Positions 1 through 8,995 are shown, counted from the first letter of the stretch. The stretch: 55,356 nucleotides of DNA from Lysobacterales bacterium (GCA_026982315.1 JALSHI010000045.1:1-55356); one strand, 5' to 3'. Notes: a model not told the origin generated them from the sequence alone. Made by a program: numbers and translations.

Positions 1-1
1 G

Positions 2-757
2 GAAAACATCAAAAAAGCCTGGCAGCATCAAGGCAGCATTGCGGTTTTCCTCAAACCGGGGGTCAGCGCCCAGCAAGCCGGATTGCTCATGCAACAGCTC
101 AAAGAAGAACCGGTTATTGAATCGACCCTGTTTATCACCCCGGAAGAAATCCGGCAGCAACTGCAGCAGGATCCACAGCTGCATCAGGCATTACAACTTA
201 TCACCACTGGCGACCTGCCCATCCAGTTGTTGCTGAAACCCGCCAAAAACGCCACAAGCAGCCAGATTGAACAGCTCATCGCCAACCATCGCCTCAACCC
301 CAAAGTGGAGTATATCAGCTACGACCCCACCTGGCTGCGGCAACTGGAAGCCGCCAGCCTGACACTGAAAGCCCTGGCTGTGACCAGCGGTATGCTGTTC
401 CTTGTGATTGTCATCGTCATTCTCGGTCACTCAGTGGGACACCATGTGGCCCGTCACCATGAGGAACTGCACCTATTGCAGCTCATGGGCGCACCGGCTG
501 CACAGATTCGCCGACGCTTTCTCTATGGCGGTGTGCTCCATGGCTTGCTGGCCGCGCTATTGGCCTGGCTGGGGTTGCAACTTGTCCTCTGGTCCTTGCA
601 GGGAGCCGTACAACAACTGTCCAGCTCTTATGGTCATCCGACTCACTTGTCTGGCCCGAGCTTTTCCCAAACACTGGGGTTTGTTGCGCTGGCGCTTGCC
701 ATCAGCTGGCTGGCCACTCGCTTGGCCTTGCACAACCAAATTCGTGAAAACAGCTGA
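2..757 (+). CDS. ftsX: Cell division protein FtsX, C-terminal part (5' end outside window)
   Basis: The reading frame is open from base 2, so the gene enters from the left and its N-terminus is missing. FtsX is the inner-membrane permease-like partner of the ATPase FtsE. FtsEX sits at the septum and controls peptidoglycan amidases through periplasmic activators. The visible part holds the end of the periplasmic loop (QQLKEEPVIES), followed by three hydrophobic segments beginning VTSGMLFLVIVIVILGH, GVLHGLLAALLAWLGLQL and LGFVALALAISWLATRLA. This is the usual FtsX C-terminal four-helix arrangement with one helix before the window. The motif RHHEELHLLQLMGA between helices is typical of FtsX. In most gammaproteobacteria rpoH follows ftsX; here a response regulator gene follows instead. 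Identification rests on topology and motifs and is fairly secure. Confidence 0.85.
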   Translation, partial: ENIKKAWQHQGSIAVFLKPGVSAQQAGLLMQQLKEEPVIESTLFITPEEIRQQLQQDPQLHQALQLITTGDLPIQLLLKPAKNATSSQIEQLIANHRLNPKVEYISYDPTWLRQLEAASLTLKALAVTSGMLFLVIVIVILGHSVGHHVARHHEELHLLQLMGAPAAQIRRRFLYGGVLHGLLAALLAWLGLQLVLWSLQGAVQQLSSSYGHPTHLSGPSFSQTLGFVALALAISWLATRLALHNQIRENS

Positions 758-857
758 TGGTTCCCACCGGGCAAGCATGCGCCGATTTTTTGAGGCTTTG
801 GCTGTTACCTGAGTCTCTTTGAAGTAAAATAACCCCAATTCACCACATAACACAGCC

Positions 858-1673
858 ATGAGCGATGCCCCCCATGTCCTGATCGTTGACGCCTCCAAAG
901 TGGCCCGTCTAATGAGCAAAAAATTAGTGGAGAGTATCGCCGATAATGCCGAGGTGATAACGGTCGGCACCGCTGAAGAAGCCATTGGGGAGCTGCAAAA
1001 CGGCTTTGCCGGCATTGTCATTACTGCCTTGCGATTGCCGGATGATGACGGCATTAACTTGTGCCAGTATATTCGGGAAAACCACCCTTATATGCCGGTT
1101 TTTGTCATCAGCGGGGACGTAAATCAACGTCTGGAGACCCGGGCTATTACCGCCGATGTCACGGACTACTTTGACAAGTCCATGGGCCAGGGCGGCCTGC
1201 GGCTATTTTTACAGGGACTGCTGCAGCCGGATGACGCCATTTCCGGCCGGATTCTATATGTGGAAGATTCCCGTGTGGTTGCACACGCCACACGCAAACT
1301 GCTGGCTGGTCATGAACTGGAAACCAAGCACGTCATGACCGTGACAGAAGCCATCGACACAATGCCCGACCGGGACACCGCCATGCAAAACTACGACGTG
1401 GTGTTAACCGATTATTTCCTCAAAGACAACGAAACTGCGCAAATGCTGCTCGATTATGTGCGCAACACACTGGGCGCCAGCAAGGCGGAACTGCCATTTG
1501 TGGTCATGACCGGGGATGAAAACAGCAATAACCAAAAACAGATTCTGAGCACCGGTGCCAATGATCTGGTGCATAAGCCCGTGGACCAGGCCGTGCTGAT
1601 CAAAAAACTCAAGTTCCAGATCCGTTTCAGCCAGTTCCACCGTAGTCGCAACACCTTGTCAAAAACCGCCTGA
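858..1673 (+). CDS. Response regulator with two receiver domains, the first degenerate
   Basis: This 271-residue protein consists of two CheY-like receiver domains and no output domain. REC2 (about 131-262) is complete: acidic pair E136/D137, phospho-acceptor D185 in VVLTDYFL, T218 and K240. REC1 (about 5-125) keeps D11 and K107, but the acceptor position is Ala57 in [14 protein letters not shown], so it should not accept phosphate. The protein could act as a phosphate relay or sink, or as a protein-interaction scaffold. The gene starts about 100 bases after ftsX, and ung starts 8 bases after its stop, so the two may share a transcript. No cognate kinase is adjacent; the nearest is ChpA at 15-21 kb. 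The receiver assignment is secure, the role unknown. Confidence 0.8.
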   Translation: MSDAPHVLIVDASKVARLMSKKLVESIADNAEVITVGTAEEAIGELQNGFAGIVITALRLPDDDGINLCQYIRENHPYMPVFVISGDVNQRLETRAITADVTDYFDKSMGQGGLRLFLQGLLQPDDAISGRILYVEDSRVVAHATRKLLAGHELETKHVMTVTEAIDTMPDRDTAMQNYDVVLTDYFLKDNETAQMLLDYVRNTLGASKAELPFVVMTGDENSNNQKQILSTGANDLVHKPVDQAVLIKKLKFQIRFSQFHRSRNTLSKTA

Positions 1674-1681
1674 AGGCGTCC

Positions 1682-2374
1682 ATGAACCGCCCTGTCCAAC
1701 TTCACCCTGGCTGGCTTGAACTGCTGGGTGATGAGTTCCAAAAACCTTATATGCAGCAATTGCGATCATTCCTGCAGGAAGAAAAAAAGCGTTATCGCGT
1801 TTATCCGCCAGGTCCCCTGATTTTCAATGCACTGAACAGCACGCCGCCGGATAAAGTCAAGGCTGTGATTATTGGTCAGGACCCTTATCATGGCCCCGGC
1901 CAGGCCCATGGCCTGTGTTTTTCCGTGCCGCCGGGCACACCAATCCCTCCGTCGCTACGCAATATTTTCACGGAATTACATGATGATTTGGGCATCGCAC
2001 CACCCGGACACGGTCATTTACAGGCCTGGGCCGAGCAAGGCGTGCTGCTGTTGAACGCTGTTCTCACGGTGCGCCACGGGCAAGCAGGCTCGCACCAGGG
2101 TCGTGGATGGGAAACCTTTACCGATTGCGTCATCAATCATATTAACAACCGATTGGAGCATGTGGTCTTTCTGCTGTGGGGCAGCTATGCCCACAAGAAA
2201 GGCGCGCAGATTGATGCCCGCCGCCACGGGATTATACGGGCGCCACACCCTTCTCCCTTATCGGCGCACCGGGGTTTTTTTGGCAGTCGGCCTTTTTCCA
2301 GAGCCAATACATACCTGAAAACCCATGGCAAACAGCCCATTGACTGGCAATTGCCACATGAAGACTGCGCCTAA
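1682..2374 (+). CDS. ung: Uracil-DNA glycosylase (family 1)
   Basis: Ung removes uracil from DNA, whether from cytosine deamination or dUMP misincorporation, and so starts base excision repair. The 230-residue length matches family 1 enzymes. The catalytic water-activating motif GQDPYHG is at residues 65-71 (Asp67), followed by AHGLCFSVP. The C-terminal DNA-intercalating motif [17 protein letters not shown] is intact. The start ATG lies 8 bases after the response-regulator stop, which suggests co-transcription. The gene is complete with no unusual features. Confidence 0.97.
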   Translation: MNRPVQLHPGWLELLGDEFQKPYMQQLRSFLQEEKKRYRVYPPGPLIFNALNSTPPDKVKAVIIGQDPYHGPGQAHGLCFSVPPGTPIPPSLRNIFTELHDDLGIAPPGHGHLQAWAEQGVLLLNAVLTVRHGQAGSHQGRGWETFTDCVINHINNRLEHVVFLLWGSYAHKKGAQIDARRHGIIRAPHPSPLSAHRGFFGSRPFSRANTYLKTHGKQPIDWQLPHEDCA

Positions 2375-2388
2375 GCATATGAATCCGC

Positions 2389-2394
2389 TATAAT
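2389..2394 (+). promoter_or_regulatory. Candidate -10 element upstream of ispB
   Basis: A perfect TATAAT hexamer lies between the ung stop and the ispB start, about 70 bases before the ispB start codon. No good -35 sits 16-18 bases upstream (TGCGCC is the best I see), so this is a candidate only. Confidence 0.4.
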
Positions 2395-2463
2395 CGGCAC
2401 ATTATTTCACACACCACAGAAGGACCATGTTACGGGCCTGACAGACCCGCCAGGAGTGTTTTT

Positions 2464-3474
2464 TTGAACCACAATATTAATATTTTTCTCGATACGGACT
2501 CTTCCATCACCACTCTGGCTGACGTGCTGGCGCTGGCCGCTGAAGACATGCAGGCTGTTAACAGCGTTATCCGCCAGAGCCTGGATTCACCTGTGATTTT
2601 AATTCGCCAGATTGCTGAATACATTATCGGCGCCGGCGGCAAACGGCTGCGCCCTTTACTGGTGGTGTTGAGCGCCCGGGCAGCCGGATATCAGGGCCAG
2701 CAACACATCAAGCTGGCGGCCATCATCGAATTTATCCACACCGCGACATTGCTGCATGACGATGTTGTCGATGAATCCGACATGCGTCGCGGCAATCAAA
2801 CGGCCAATACAGTCTGGGGCAACTCCGCCAGTGTCCTGGTTGGAGATTTTCTATATTCCCGGGCGTTTCAAATGATGGTTGGCCTTGACAGCATGGAAGT
2901 AATGCGCGTTCTGGCCGATGCCACCAATACCATTTCCGAAGGCGAAGTCCAGCAACTGCTGAACATCGGCAATCTGGAAATCAGTGAGGCGGACTACGAA
3001 CAGATTATTGCCCGCAAAACCGCAAAACTGTTCGAAGCCGGTTGCCAACTGGCAGCCGACGTGGCCGACTCACCCAACATGACTACAGCCCTTGGTAATT
3101 ACGGCCGCCATTTGGGCATGGCATTTCAAATTGCTGACGATATTCTCGACTATGCCATGGATAACCCCGATTTGGATAAAAGCCTGGGGGACGACTTGGC
3201 CGAAGGCAAACTCACCCTGCCATTGATTTATCTTCTGGAAAATGGCCAGGACTGTGATAAGTCCGCCATCATCAAAGCTGTTAAGCAACCGGGGAAAGGT
3301 GATTTTGCTGATATTCAGCAGCGTCTGGAACGCAGCCAGGCGCTGGCTTACAGCCAAAAACGGGCGATTGAATTCGCCCGCCGCGCATATGCCCAATTAG
3401 ATTGCCTGCCGGCTTCACCCTTTCGGGATGCCTTGGCCTATTTGACTGAATTTGCCTGGAATCGCACAAAATAG
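2464..3474 (+). CDS. ispB: Octaprenyl diphosphate synthase (trans-polyprenyl synthase)
   Basis: IspB elongates farnesyl diphosphate with isopentenyl diphosphate to make the polyprenyl side chain of ubiquinone and menaquinone. The first aspartate-rich motif is LLHDDVVDESDMRRG (D99, D100, D103). The second is FQIADDILDYAMDNPD in the C-terminal third. GGKRLRPLLV near residues 58-67 is the substrate-binding loop. The start codon appears to be TTG: AGGAG at 2452-2456 lies 7 bases upstream, and the first in-frame ATG would delete 28 conserved residues. The 336-residue length is normal for the family. In many relatives ispB is divergent from rplU-rpmA; those genes are not here. Product chain length cannot be read from the sequence. 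Confidence 0.93.
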   Translation: MNHNINIFLDTDSSITTLADVLALAAEDMQAVNSVIRQSLDSPVILIRQIAEYIIGAGGKRLRPLLVVLSARAAGYQGQQHIKLAAIIEFIHTATLLHDDVVDESDMRRGNQTANTVWGNSASVLVGDFLYSRAFQMMVGLDSMEVMRVLADATNTISEGEVQQLLNIGNLEISEADYEQIIARKTAKLFEAGCQLAADVADSPNMTTALGNYGRHLGMAFQIADDILDYAMDNPDLDKSLGDDLAEGKLTLPLIYLLENGQDCDKSAIIKAVKQPGKGDFADIQQRLERSQALAYSQKRAIEFARRAYAQLDCLPASPFRDALAYLTEFAWNRTK

Positions 3475-3516
3475 CTGCACTGCCATTTTAAGTTCTCATA
3501 CATCCTTGTATCTTTG

Positions 3517-3546
3517 TTTCCAACCCCGCTAAATTGAGCGTATACT
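3517..3546 (+). promoter_or_regulatory. Candidate sigma70-type promoter for the gene at 3586
   Basis: TTTCCA (3517-3522) and TATACT (3541-3546) are spaced 18 bases apart, 40 bases before the ATG. The region between ispB and the next gene is otherwise AT-rich and featureless. It is read by eye only. Confidence 0.4.
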
Positions 3547-3585
3547 CCCTCGCAGTTTATTTAATCACCACGAGGATGGGATAAC

Positions 3586-4380
3586 ATGGCACGAAGAAGC
3601 AAAAATAACAGAGAAGTCCATATCAAGAACCTGGAGCAGGAAGAAGCTGTCATTGAAACACTGGCGCGGGCATTCGCCAAAATCGCCAGCCGGCTGGATC
3701 AACCCAATCACCGTTTTGTCAAAAACTTCCGCAAAGCCCTGATGGATATCCTGATCGAAGAAGATCCACGCATCACTGCGGCGGAACTGGCCTTGCGTAC
3801 AGGGATTGACCGTCGCCATGCCAGCGAGTACCTGCGTACCGGCGACATCACCACGTGGAAAAAACACAACAAACTACCATTGATCCTGGAAGACCTGAAA
3901 AAGCTCTCTGATCGCAAATACCCGGATCGGATGATCCCCAAAAAAGGCAAAAACAGCTTTACCACTGTTTGCATTGAACATGCCAATGGCAGTTTTACCC
4001 CTAATATTATTCTCAAGGAGCTGACACGTCTGGGACACACCATCCCTCATGGCAAAACCACCGTGGAACTGGTCAGTTGGGAATATGGCTCCAGCGATAA
4101 ACAGATTGCGGAATTGCAGGAACAGGCCACGCACATGAATCGTTTGGCCCAGGCGGTCAATTTGTCACAAGACGGCAGTGACGAAAACGCTTATGTGTCC
4201 AGCGTCGCCACCACCAAAATTCCCCCATTAACCTTGGAGAAGGTGGAAAAAGACATTAAGAACACCTTGAAAAAAGCCAGCAACCAGGTCGAGAACCTGT
4301 TGAAAAAACATGAAGTGGAAGTTCCTGAGGGCACTTTCCCGGAATACGGCGCCACCGTTTTTAAATTTAACGCCAACTGA
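3586..4380 (+). CDS. Conserved HTH-containing protein, possibly DUF6502-like
   Basis: This 264-residue soluble protein has no signal peptide or membrane segment. Residues about 66-86 (ITAAELALRTGIDRRHASEYL) read as a helix-turn-helix in which the recognition helix follows GIDRR. A basic stretch around KKLSDRKYPDRMIPKKGK follows. The C-terminal third (TLEKVEKDIKNTLKKASNQ onwards) looks helical and may be a coiled coil. The N-terminal start MARRSKNNREV has GAGG about 10 bases upstream. The overall pattern reminds me of the uncharacterised DUF6502 family, but I cannot confirm that. The gene is monocistronic, with its own candidate promoter and a strong terminator. Its function is unknown; DNA binding is an inference from the HTH. 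Confidence 0.6.
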   Translation: MARRSKNNREVHIKNLEQEEAVIETLARAFAKIASRLDQPNHRFVKNFRKALMDILIEEDPRITAAELALRTGIDRRHASEYLRTGDITTWKKHNKLPLILEDLKKLSDRKYPDRMIPKKGKNSFTTVCIEHANGSFTPNIILKELTRLGHTIPHGKTTVELVSWEYGSSDKQIAELQEQATHMNRLAQAVNLSQDGSDENAYVSSVATTKIPPLTLEKVEKDIKNTLKKASNQVENLLKKHEVEVPEGTFPEYGATVFKFNAN

Positions 4381-4407
4381 TAAGCACCCGCTTTCATCCA
4401 GACCTGC

Positions 4408-4430
4408 CCCCCCGCTATGCGGGGGGTTTT
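4408..4430 (+). terminator. Rho-independent terminator
   Basis: A perfect 8-bp GC stem, CCCCCCGC (4408-4415) with GCGGGGGG (4419-4426), has a 3-base loop and is followed by TTTT. It lies 28 bases after the stop of the HTH gene and faces the 3' end of gspK. The opposite strand has no T-run, so it should stop only rightward transcription. Confidence 0.9.
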
Positions 4431-4462
4431 GTTTCCCGGTCATGGCAGTAAACACACGCCGT

Positions 4463-5425
4463 TCAGCGGGCAAACGGTTGGGGTGACCATACCACCGGCT
4501 GGGTCAGAGCGCCTCGACGCTGCAAAAGTGCATAAAACACATATTCCGCCTGTCCCAGCTGCACCACTGAAGCGGCCTGAAACCAATGGCTGGAAACGCC
4601 CGCCACAGCGCCTAACTGATCCAGAGGCAAGGACATGCCCGCCAGCACCGGATGCTGGGCAAAGCCCTGCAAACTGCGATAACCGGCCTGGCCATTCTGA
4701 TGCAAAACCAGCCCCTGGCGTGGCGTCAGACGCTCATCCAGGGCCAGAATCAGCGCCACACTGGCGGTATTCAGATTGATTCTGGCCCGATGCGTGGGCA
4801 AAACAGTCACATGTTTGCTCAAAGTGGCAAAGCTGTTGGCATCCATGCCATCAATCAGTTGTAATTCATCGATATGGAAAAACGGCGCAGAAGCGGTGTA
4901 ATAAGCCGGCCGGCGCGCCAGATAAGTGAGATCTTCCGCGCCCTGGGGCCGGGGTTGGTTATCCGGATCCATCCAGTCCATTATCTTATCGGCCAAAGAC
5001 GCATCCAATTGCAAACGTCGCAGCAATCGCCGAAAGAACGCCACCTGTTGAGGGTTTTCCTGACCTGTTTCATCCACCAGATTATTCAAATTAAAGCGGC
5101 CACTGAGATCTTGCAAACGACCTGCCAACTGGCCTTCAGGCACTTCGATGCCGGCCACTGGCTGATTCCAGACGTCATTCACGCTGTCAAAATCGCCATC
5201 ACGCTCAAAATCTTCCCGCAGTACGTCAGCCGCCCATAGCGCCAGTCCACGGACATAGTATTCCGCCTGCAACGCCTGCCGCTGGTTGGCCACCCGTGCC
5301 ATATCCAGCTGATTGGCATGCCAGATTTCCACCCCGATCAGTGTAGCCACCGCCACCACCATCAGCGCCAACAACAAGGCCACACCTTGTTGCCGGTGAC
5401 CACAAGATAATGAAGACCGCGGCAT
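4463..5425 (-). CDS. gspK: Type II secretion minor pseudopilin GspK
   Basis: GspK is the large minor pseudopilin thought to cap the tip of the type II secretion pseudopilus together with GspI and GspJ. The N-terminus is a short basic leader ending in Gly, then VALLLALMVVAVATLIGVE. The hydrophobic helix lacks the Glu5 conserved in other pseudopilins, which is a hallmark of GspK. The 320-residue length and the large globular domain fit (LSGRFNLNNLVDE, then a helix-hairpin-helix-like INLNTASVALILAL). It begins one base after the gspJ stop. It is the last gene of the gspGHIJK operon; the core machinery (gspC-F, L, M) is not in this window. Confidence 0.9.
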   Translation of the reverse strand: MPRSSLSCGHRQQGVALLLALMVVAVATLIGVEIWHANQLDMARVANQRQALQAEYYVRGLALWAADVLREDFERDGDFDSVNDVWNQPVAGIEVPEGQLAGRLQDLSGRFNLNNLVDETGQENPQQVAFFRRLLRRLQLDASLADKIMDWMDPDNQPRPQGAEDLTYLARRPAYYTASAPFFHIDELQLIDGMDANSFATLSKHVTVLPTHRARINLNTASVALILALDERLTPRQGLVLHQNGQAGYRSLQGFAQHPVLAGMSLPLDQLGAVAGVSSHWFQAASVVQLGQAEYVFYALLQRRGALTQPVVWSPQPFAR

Positions 5426-6064
5426 TTAGCGCGCCCCCGTTGGCATGGCGGCCAATGGAAACAGGTCCACATGCTGATTTTGCCTGCCAATATGCCAGCG
5501 AATCGCCCGCGGCAAGCGGTTACTCCCACCAGCAACAGCCCCCGACGCGGCCACCGGCGGCCACTGATGGTGCCACCGGCCAGCCATGTCCTGATATTCG
5601 AAAAATGCCCCGCCCTCATCGAAAGACAGTACAGGCTGAGGCTTCACCTCCTGACGGGACTCTGGCGGAACCGTGACGCTTCGTGTTAAAAGATGATTGT
5701 GCACACGCCAGCGCACTTTCTGGACAGGTGACGAGGCATCCGGCGGCCATGTCCGGGAGGCATAACGCAGCAATTCGAACCCATTGGCCCGGCCTGTCAA
5801 TGGCGCCTGCCTGTGTCCTTGTGTATTTCTGCTTGGACGGGGAATGGCATAGCTGACATCCTGGCGCATCAGCTGCCAGGCGCGCAGACCTTGTTGCCAG
5901 CGCCAGGCAAATGCATCCGTTTGCGCGCGGGCCTGTACCAGAGCATTCAACCCGGCAAAAGCCAGCGTGGACACCACCACCACCAAAGCCACCGCCACCA
6001 GCACTTCCAGCAAGGTAAAGCCGGACTGAGTGCGCGAGACACGGAAGCCAAAAAACAGCTTCAT
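5426..6064 (-). CDS. gspJ: Type II secretion minor pseudopilin GspJ
   Basis: A type IV pilin-like leader ends in SG before FTLLEVLVAVALVVVVSTLA, giving a prepilin peptidase site with Glu5 present. A globular domain of about 180 residues follows, with total length 212. Position and size match GspJ, which forms the pseudopilus tip complex with GspI and GspK. The gene overlaps gspI by 4 bases (ATGA-type junction) and abuts gspK, so translation is probably coupled through the operon. The domain contains RQDVSYAIPRP and an extended region typical of this family. Confidence 0.9.
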   Translation of the reverse strand: MKLFFGFRVSRTQSGFTLLEVLVAVALVVVVSTLAFAGLNALVQARAQTDAFAWRWQQGLRAWQLMRQDVSYAIPRPSRNTQGHRQAPLTGRANGFELLRYASRTWPPDASSPVQKVRWRVHNHLLTRSVTVPPESRQEVKPQPVLSFDEGGAFFEYQDMAGRWHHQWPPVAASGAVAGGSNRLPRAIRWHIGRQNQHVDLFPLAAMPTGAR

Positions 6065-6462
6065 GATCCTGAAAACCCGGTTAACTGCCCCAGCAGAAAA
6101 TCAAATGACGGATCCTCGGACACTTGCGCCTGGATGCGGAAAATACGTGGGTTGGGAGTGCTTTCCCGTAGAATCCGCCAATACCAGCGATAAGGCCCAT
6201 TGACCCGCGTTCCGCTGAGTTGGCGGCTGGTATCAATGACCAGGGATTGATGCAAATAACCATTCAGTACGCTGTCGGCCACTTCCAGGGCCAATTGGCG
6301 TTTTTGCAGTTGATGCAAGGTTTCCGCCCGCTGGGCGGCCACCTGTACCATGGCAAATAAAGCCACACTCAGCACTGCCAATGCCACCAGCACTTCCAGC
6401 AAGGTAAAACCACGCGCTGGCGATCGATAATATTTTATCCCGCAAAACCCAATGGCCTTCAT
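6061..6462 (-). CDS. gspI: Type II secretion minor pseudopilin GspI
   Basis: This 133-residue pseudopilin has the leader MKAIGFCGIKYYRSPARG followed by FTLLEVLVALAVLSVALFAM, a clear prepilin peptidase substrate with Glu5. The short C-terminal domain, with VADSVLNGYL and a WYWRI stretch, is characteristic of GspI, which nucleates the GspI-J-K tip. It overlaps gspH upstream and gspJ downstream by 4 bases each. Confidence 0.92.
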   Translation of the reverse strand: MKAIGFCGIKYYRSPARGFTLLEVLVALAVLSVALFAMVQVAAQRAETLHQLQKRQLALEVADSVLNGYLHQSLVIDTSRQLSGTRVNGPYRWYWRILRESTPNPRIFRIQAQVSEDPSFDFLLGQLTGFSGS

Positions 6463-7115
6463 AACTCATCTGCCGATAACCAGTAAAACCGCCAATTGGA
6501 GCCTTTTCTCATTACGGCTTCTCCAGAATGCCTGTTAACGGCATCTGGCAAGCCATCCTGCTGATAGCGCAAGTCATAAACAGCACCGCCATCACGCGGG
6601 CGCAGACGCAGCGAAAAATCGGGCAAATGGCCGCTGCTGTCACACACAATATGCGGCGTATCCGGAAAGGTTTCTTTCAGTGGTATCGGCCGTGCGCCGG
6701 AAAACAATTGAATCTGCAAAAACTCCGGCACAGACCACGGATTGTCACCGCCAACAGTCACCGGCTGCCAGGGCGCCTGTCTGACAGACCGGCCGCCTTG
6801 TGCTGTTGTCCCAGCCAATATCGCTCCGGCCTGGTCTGGCGCCTTCAGGGCGGTATAGCCATTGTCAGAAAAACCCAGACCCTGCGGGCGGTTTTGCACA
6901 ATTGACTGCTCACACAGAAATTCCAGCAGATTGATAATGCGCTGCCCTTCCTGCTCGATGCGGCGTTCATGGCTGCCTGAACGCAGAAAGGTCATTCCGC
7001 TGGCCAATACAACCGCCAGAATCACCACCACGACCAGCAGCTCTATCAGGGTAAAGCCCTGAAGCCGCAATGAGATGCTGTGCCTATTGTTGATTCCAGT
7101 TGCCAATGTCTGCAT
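6459..7115 (-). CDS. gspH: Type II secretion minor pseudopilin GspH
   Basis: The prepilin leader ends at G before FTLIELLVVVVILAVVLASG, with Glu5 present. A GspH-type domain of about 190 residues follows. The start is uncertain. The frame is open upstream into gspG, where a TTG at 7166 is possible. I chose the ATG at 7115 (MQTLATGINN), which gives a 20-residue leader and a 32-base overlap with gspG. A TTG just before RLQGFTLIE would give a more typical short leader. GspH joins the major pseudopilin GspG to the tip complex. Its position between gspG and gspI supports the call. Confidence 0.85.
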   Translation of the reverse strand: MQTLATGINNRHSISLRLQGFTLIELLVVVVILAVVLASGMTFLRSGSHERRIEQEGQRIINLLEFLCEQSIVQNRPQGLGFSDNGYTALKAPDQAGAILAGTTAQGGRSVRQAPWQPVTVGGDNPWSVPEFLQIQLFSGARPIPLKETFPDTPHIVCDSSGHLPDFSLRLRPRDGGAVYDLRYQQDGLPDAVNRHSGEAVMRKGSNWRFYWLSADEL

Positions 7116-7530
7116 CCACGCCCTCGCCGCCGGGCTGACCATCGGCACCAAAAGAGTAAATATCAATTTCCCCGTGGGTGCCAGGGTTCAGATACTGATA
7201 CGGGTTTCCCCAGGGATCATTGGGCAACTGTTGCAGATAGCCGCCAGGTTTCCAGTTTCTGGCTTCTGGCTGGCCCGCCGGTTTGCTCACCAGCGCCTGC
7301 AGCCCTTGGGCTGTAGACGGATAGCGAAAGTTGTCCAGTTTGTACATGGCCAATGCCGTTTGCAATGCCTGAATGTCTGCCTTGGCCCGGGCCACACGTG
7401 CCTTGTCGGGCTGATCCATAAATTGTGGCACCACCATAATGGCCAGAATACTGAGTATCACCACCACTATCAGAATTTCCATCAAGGTAAATCCCCCGTG
7501 GCGGGAACAGGATTGGTATGAGTTCCGCAT
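7084..7530 (-). CDS. gspG: Type II secretion major pseudopilin GspG
   Basis: GspG polymerises into the pseudopilus that pushes exoproteins through the outer-membrane secretin. The start ATG at 7530 has a strong Shine-Dalgarno sequence, AAAGGAG (7537-7543), 6 bases upstream, giving 148 residues; a longer upstream start at 7554 is less likely. The leader ends RHGG before FTLMEILIVVVILSILA (Glu5 present). Family signatures follow: VPQFMDQPDKARV, YKLDNFRYPSTAQGLQALV, and LPNDPWGNPYQYLNPG near the calcium-binding loop. It is the first gene of gspGHIJK and is divergent from bioA. Confidence 0.95.
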   Translation of the reverse strand: MRNSYQSCSRHGGFTLMEILIVVVILSILAIMVVPQFMDQPDKARVARAKADIQALQTALAMYKLDNFRYPSTAQGLQALVSKPAGQPEARNWKPGGYLQQLPNDPWGNPYQYLNPGTHGEIDIYSFGADGQPGGEGVDADIGNWNQQ

Positions 7531-7654
7531 AAAGCGCTCCTTTATGTTACGCAAGGAATTAAGTTGCCGTTAACAGCATATTTCTTTTTCCTGAAGGCAT
7601 TATATTCCATAATACCCGCCAACAGCCGCTCACGCGGCGATTCGGGAATACAGC

Positions 7655-8995
7655 ATGAACAACCAGCAATTGGCCCAGCGCGATCTGAAATGCCTCTGGC
7701 ACCCGTGCACACAAATGAAAGACCACGAATCCCTGCCATTAATTCCCATAAAAAATGGCCGGGGCGCATGGCTTTACGATTTTGATGGCCACCGCTATCT
7801 GGACGCCATCAGTTCCTGGTGGGTCAACCTGTTTGGCCACGCCAACGACCATATCAACCAGCGCATCAATGCACAGATGCAACAGCTGGAACACTGCATT
7901 TTTGCCGGTTACACCCACCAACCGGCCGTCGATCTGGCCGAATCCCTGGTGGCTATAACACCGCCGGGGCTGGAACGTGTTTTTCTGGCCGATAACGGTT
8001 CATCGGCCGTGGAAGTCGCCCTGAAAATGAGTTTTCACTATTGGCTGAATTGCGGTCATGGCCGTAAGCACCGTTTTGTTAACCTGAGCAATGCCTACCA
8101 CGGCGAAACCCTTGGCGCGCTGGCAGTGGGCGATGTGCCTTTATACAAGAACACCTATGCGCCACTGCTCATGGAGCCCATCACCGCACCAAGCCCGGAT
8201 TGCTTTGGCCTCTCAACTGAAGACGCATGCCAGGCCAATGTTCAGGACAAACTGAACGCCATGCAGCAGATACTGGAGGCCCACCACGACACCGTATGTG
8301 CTGTGATTGTTGAACCATTGGTGCAATGCGCCGGTGGCATGCGCATGTATCCGCCCTCTTACCTCACGGGCTTGCGCGATTTGTGCGATGAATACCAGGT
8401 GCACCTGATCGCCGATGAAATTGCCGTGGGTTTTGGTCGCACCGGCACCTTGTTTGCCTGCGAGCAAGCCGCCATCAGCCCGGATTTTATGTGTTTGTCC
8501 AAGGGGCTGACCGGCGGCTATCTGCCGCTGTCGGCCGTGCTTACCGGCGAAAATATCTACCAGGCCTTTTATGACGACTACACCAAGCTGACCGCTTTTC
8601 TGCATTCTCACAGTTATACAGGCAACCCGCTGGCCTGCACTGCCGCTTTAGCCACCCTGGAACTGTTTGAAAAAAATGACACACTGGCGGCCAACCGTAA
8701 ACTGGCCGAGCATTTGCGAAACACCCTGGCACCATACAAAACCCACCCCAATGTGGCGGAAATCCGCCAAACCGGCCTGATTGCAGCGGTGGAACTGCAA
8801 CAAGCGCCGGGGCGCCCCTTTGACTGGCGCGAGCGTCGGGGGCGGCGCGTATATGAATATGGCCTCAAGCATGAGCTGCTTATCAGGCCGTTGGGTGATG
8901 TGGTTTACTTTATGCCGCCTTATGTGATCACACCGGATGAAATTGAACACATGGTGCATACCGCCTTTGCTGGTATCAACGAGGCTGTCCGATGA
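7655..8995 (+). CDS. bioA: Adenosylmethionine-8-amino-7-oxononanoate transaminase BioA
   Basis: BioA converts KAPA to DAPA in biotin synthesis, using S-adenosylmethionine as amino donor and PLP as cofactor. The N-terminal HPCTQMKDHE, then SSWWVNLFGHANDHIN and AYHGETLGALAVGD, are BioA signatures. The PLP lysine is K283 in LSKGLTGGYLPLSAV. HSHSYTGNPLAC lies in the C-terminal half. The 446-residue length fits. The intergenic space to divergent gspG is 124 bases; I see no clear BirA operator there. The stop overlaps the rsmE start by 4 bases. The other biotin genes (bioBFHCD) are not in this window. Confidence 0.96.
   Translation: MNNQQLAQRDLKCLWHPCTQMKDHESLPLIPIKNGRGAWLYDFDGHRYLDAISSWWVNLFGHANDHINQRINAQMQQLEHCIFAGYTHQPAVDLAESLVAITPPGLERVFLADNGSSAVEVALKMSFHYWLNCGHGRKHRFVNLSNAYHGETLGALAVGDVPLYKNTYAPLLMEPITAPSPDCFGLSTEDACQANVQDKLNAMQQILEAHHDTVCAVIVEPLVQCAGGMRMYPPSYLTGLRDLCDEYQVHLIADEIAVGFGRTGTLFACEQAAISPDFMCLSKGLTGGYLPLSAVLTGENIYQAFYDDYTKLTAFLHSHSYTGNPLACTAALATLELFEKNDTLAANRKLAEHLRNTLAPYKTHPNVAEIRQTGLIAAVELQQAPGRPFDWRERRGRRVYEYGLKHELLIRPLGDVVYFMPPYVITPDEIEHMVHTAFAGINEAVR

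Noticed and set aside
858-1673. Double-receiver gene considered as a displaced pilH
   Set aside because: PilH is a single receiver of about 120 residues; this protein has two domains and lies 13 kb from the chp operon.
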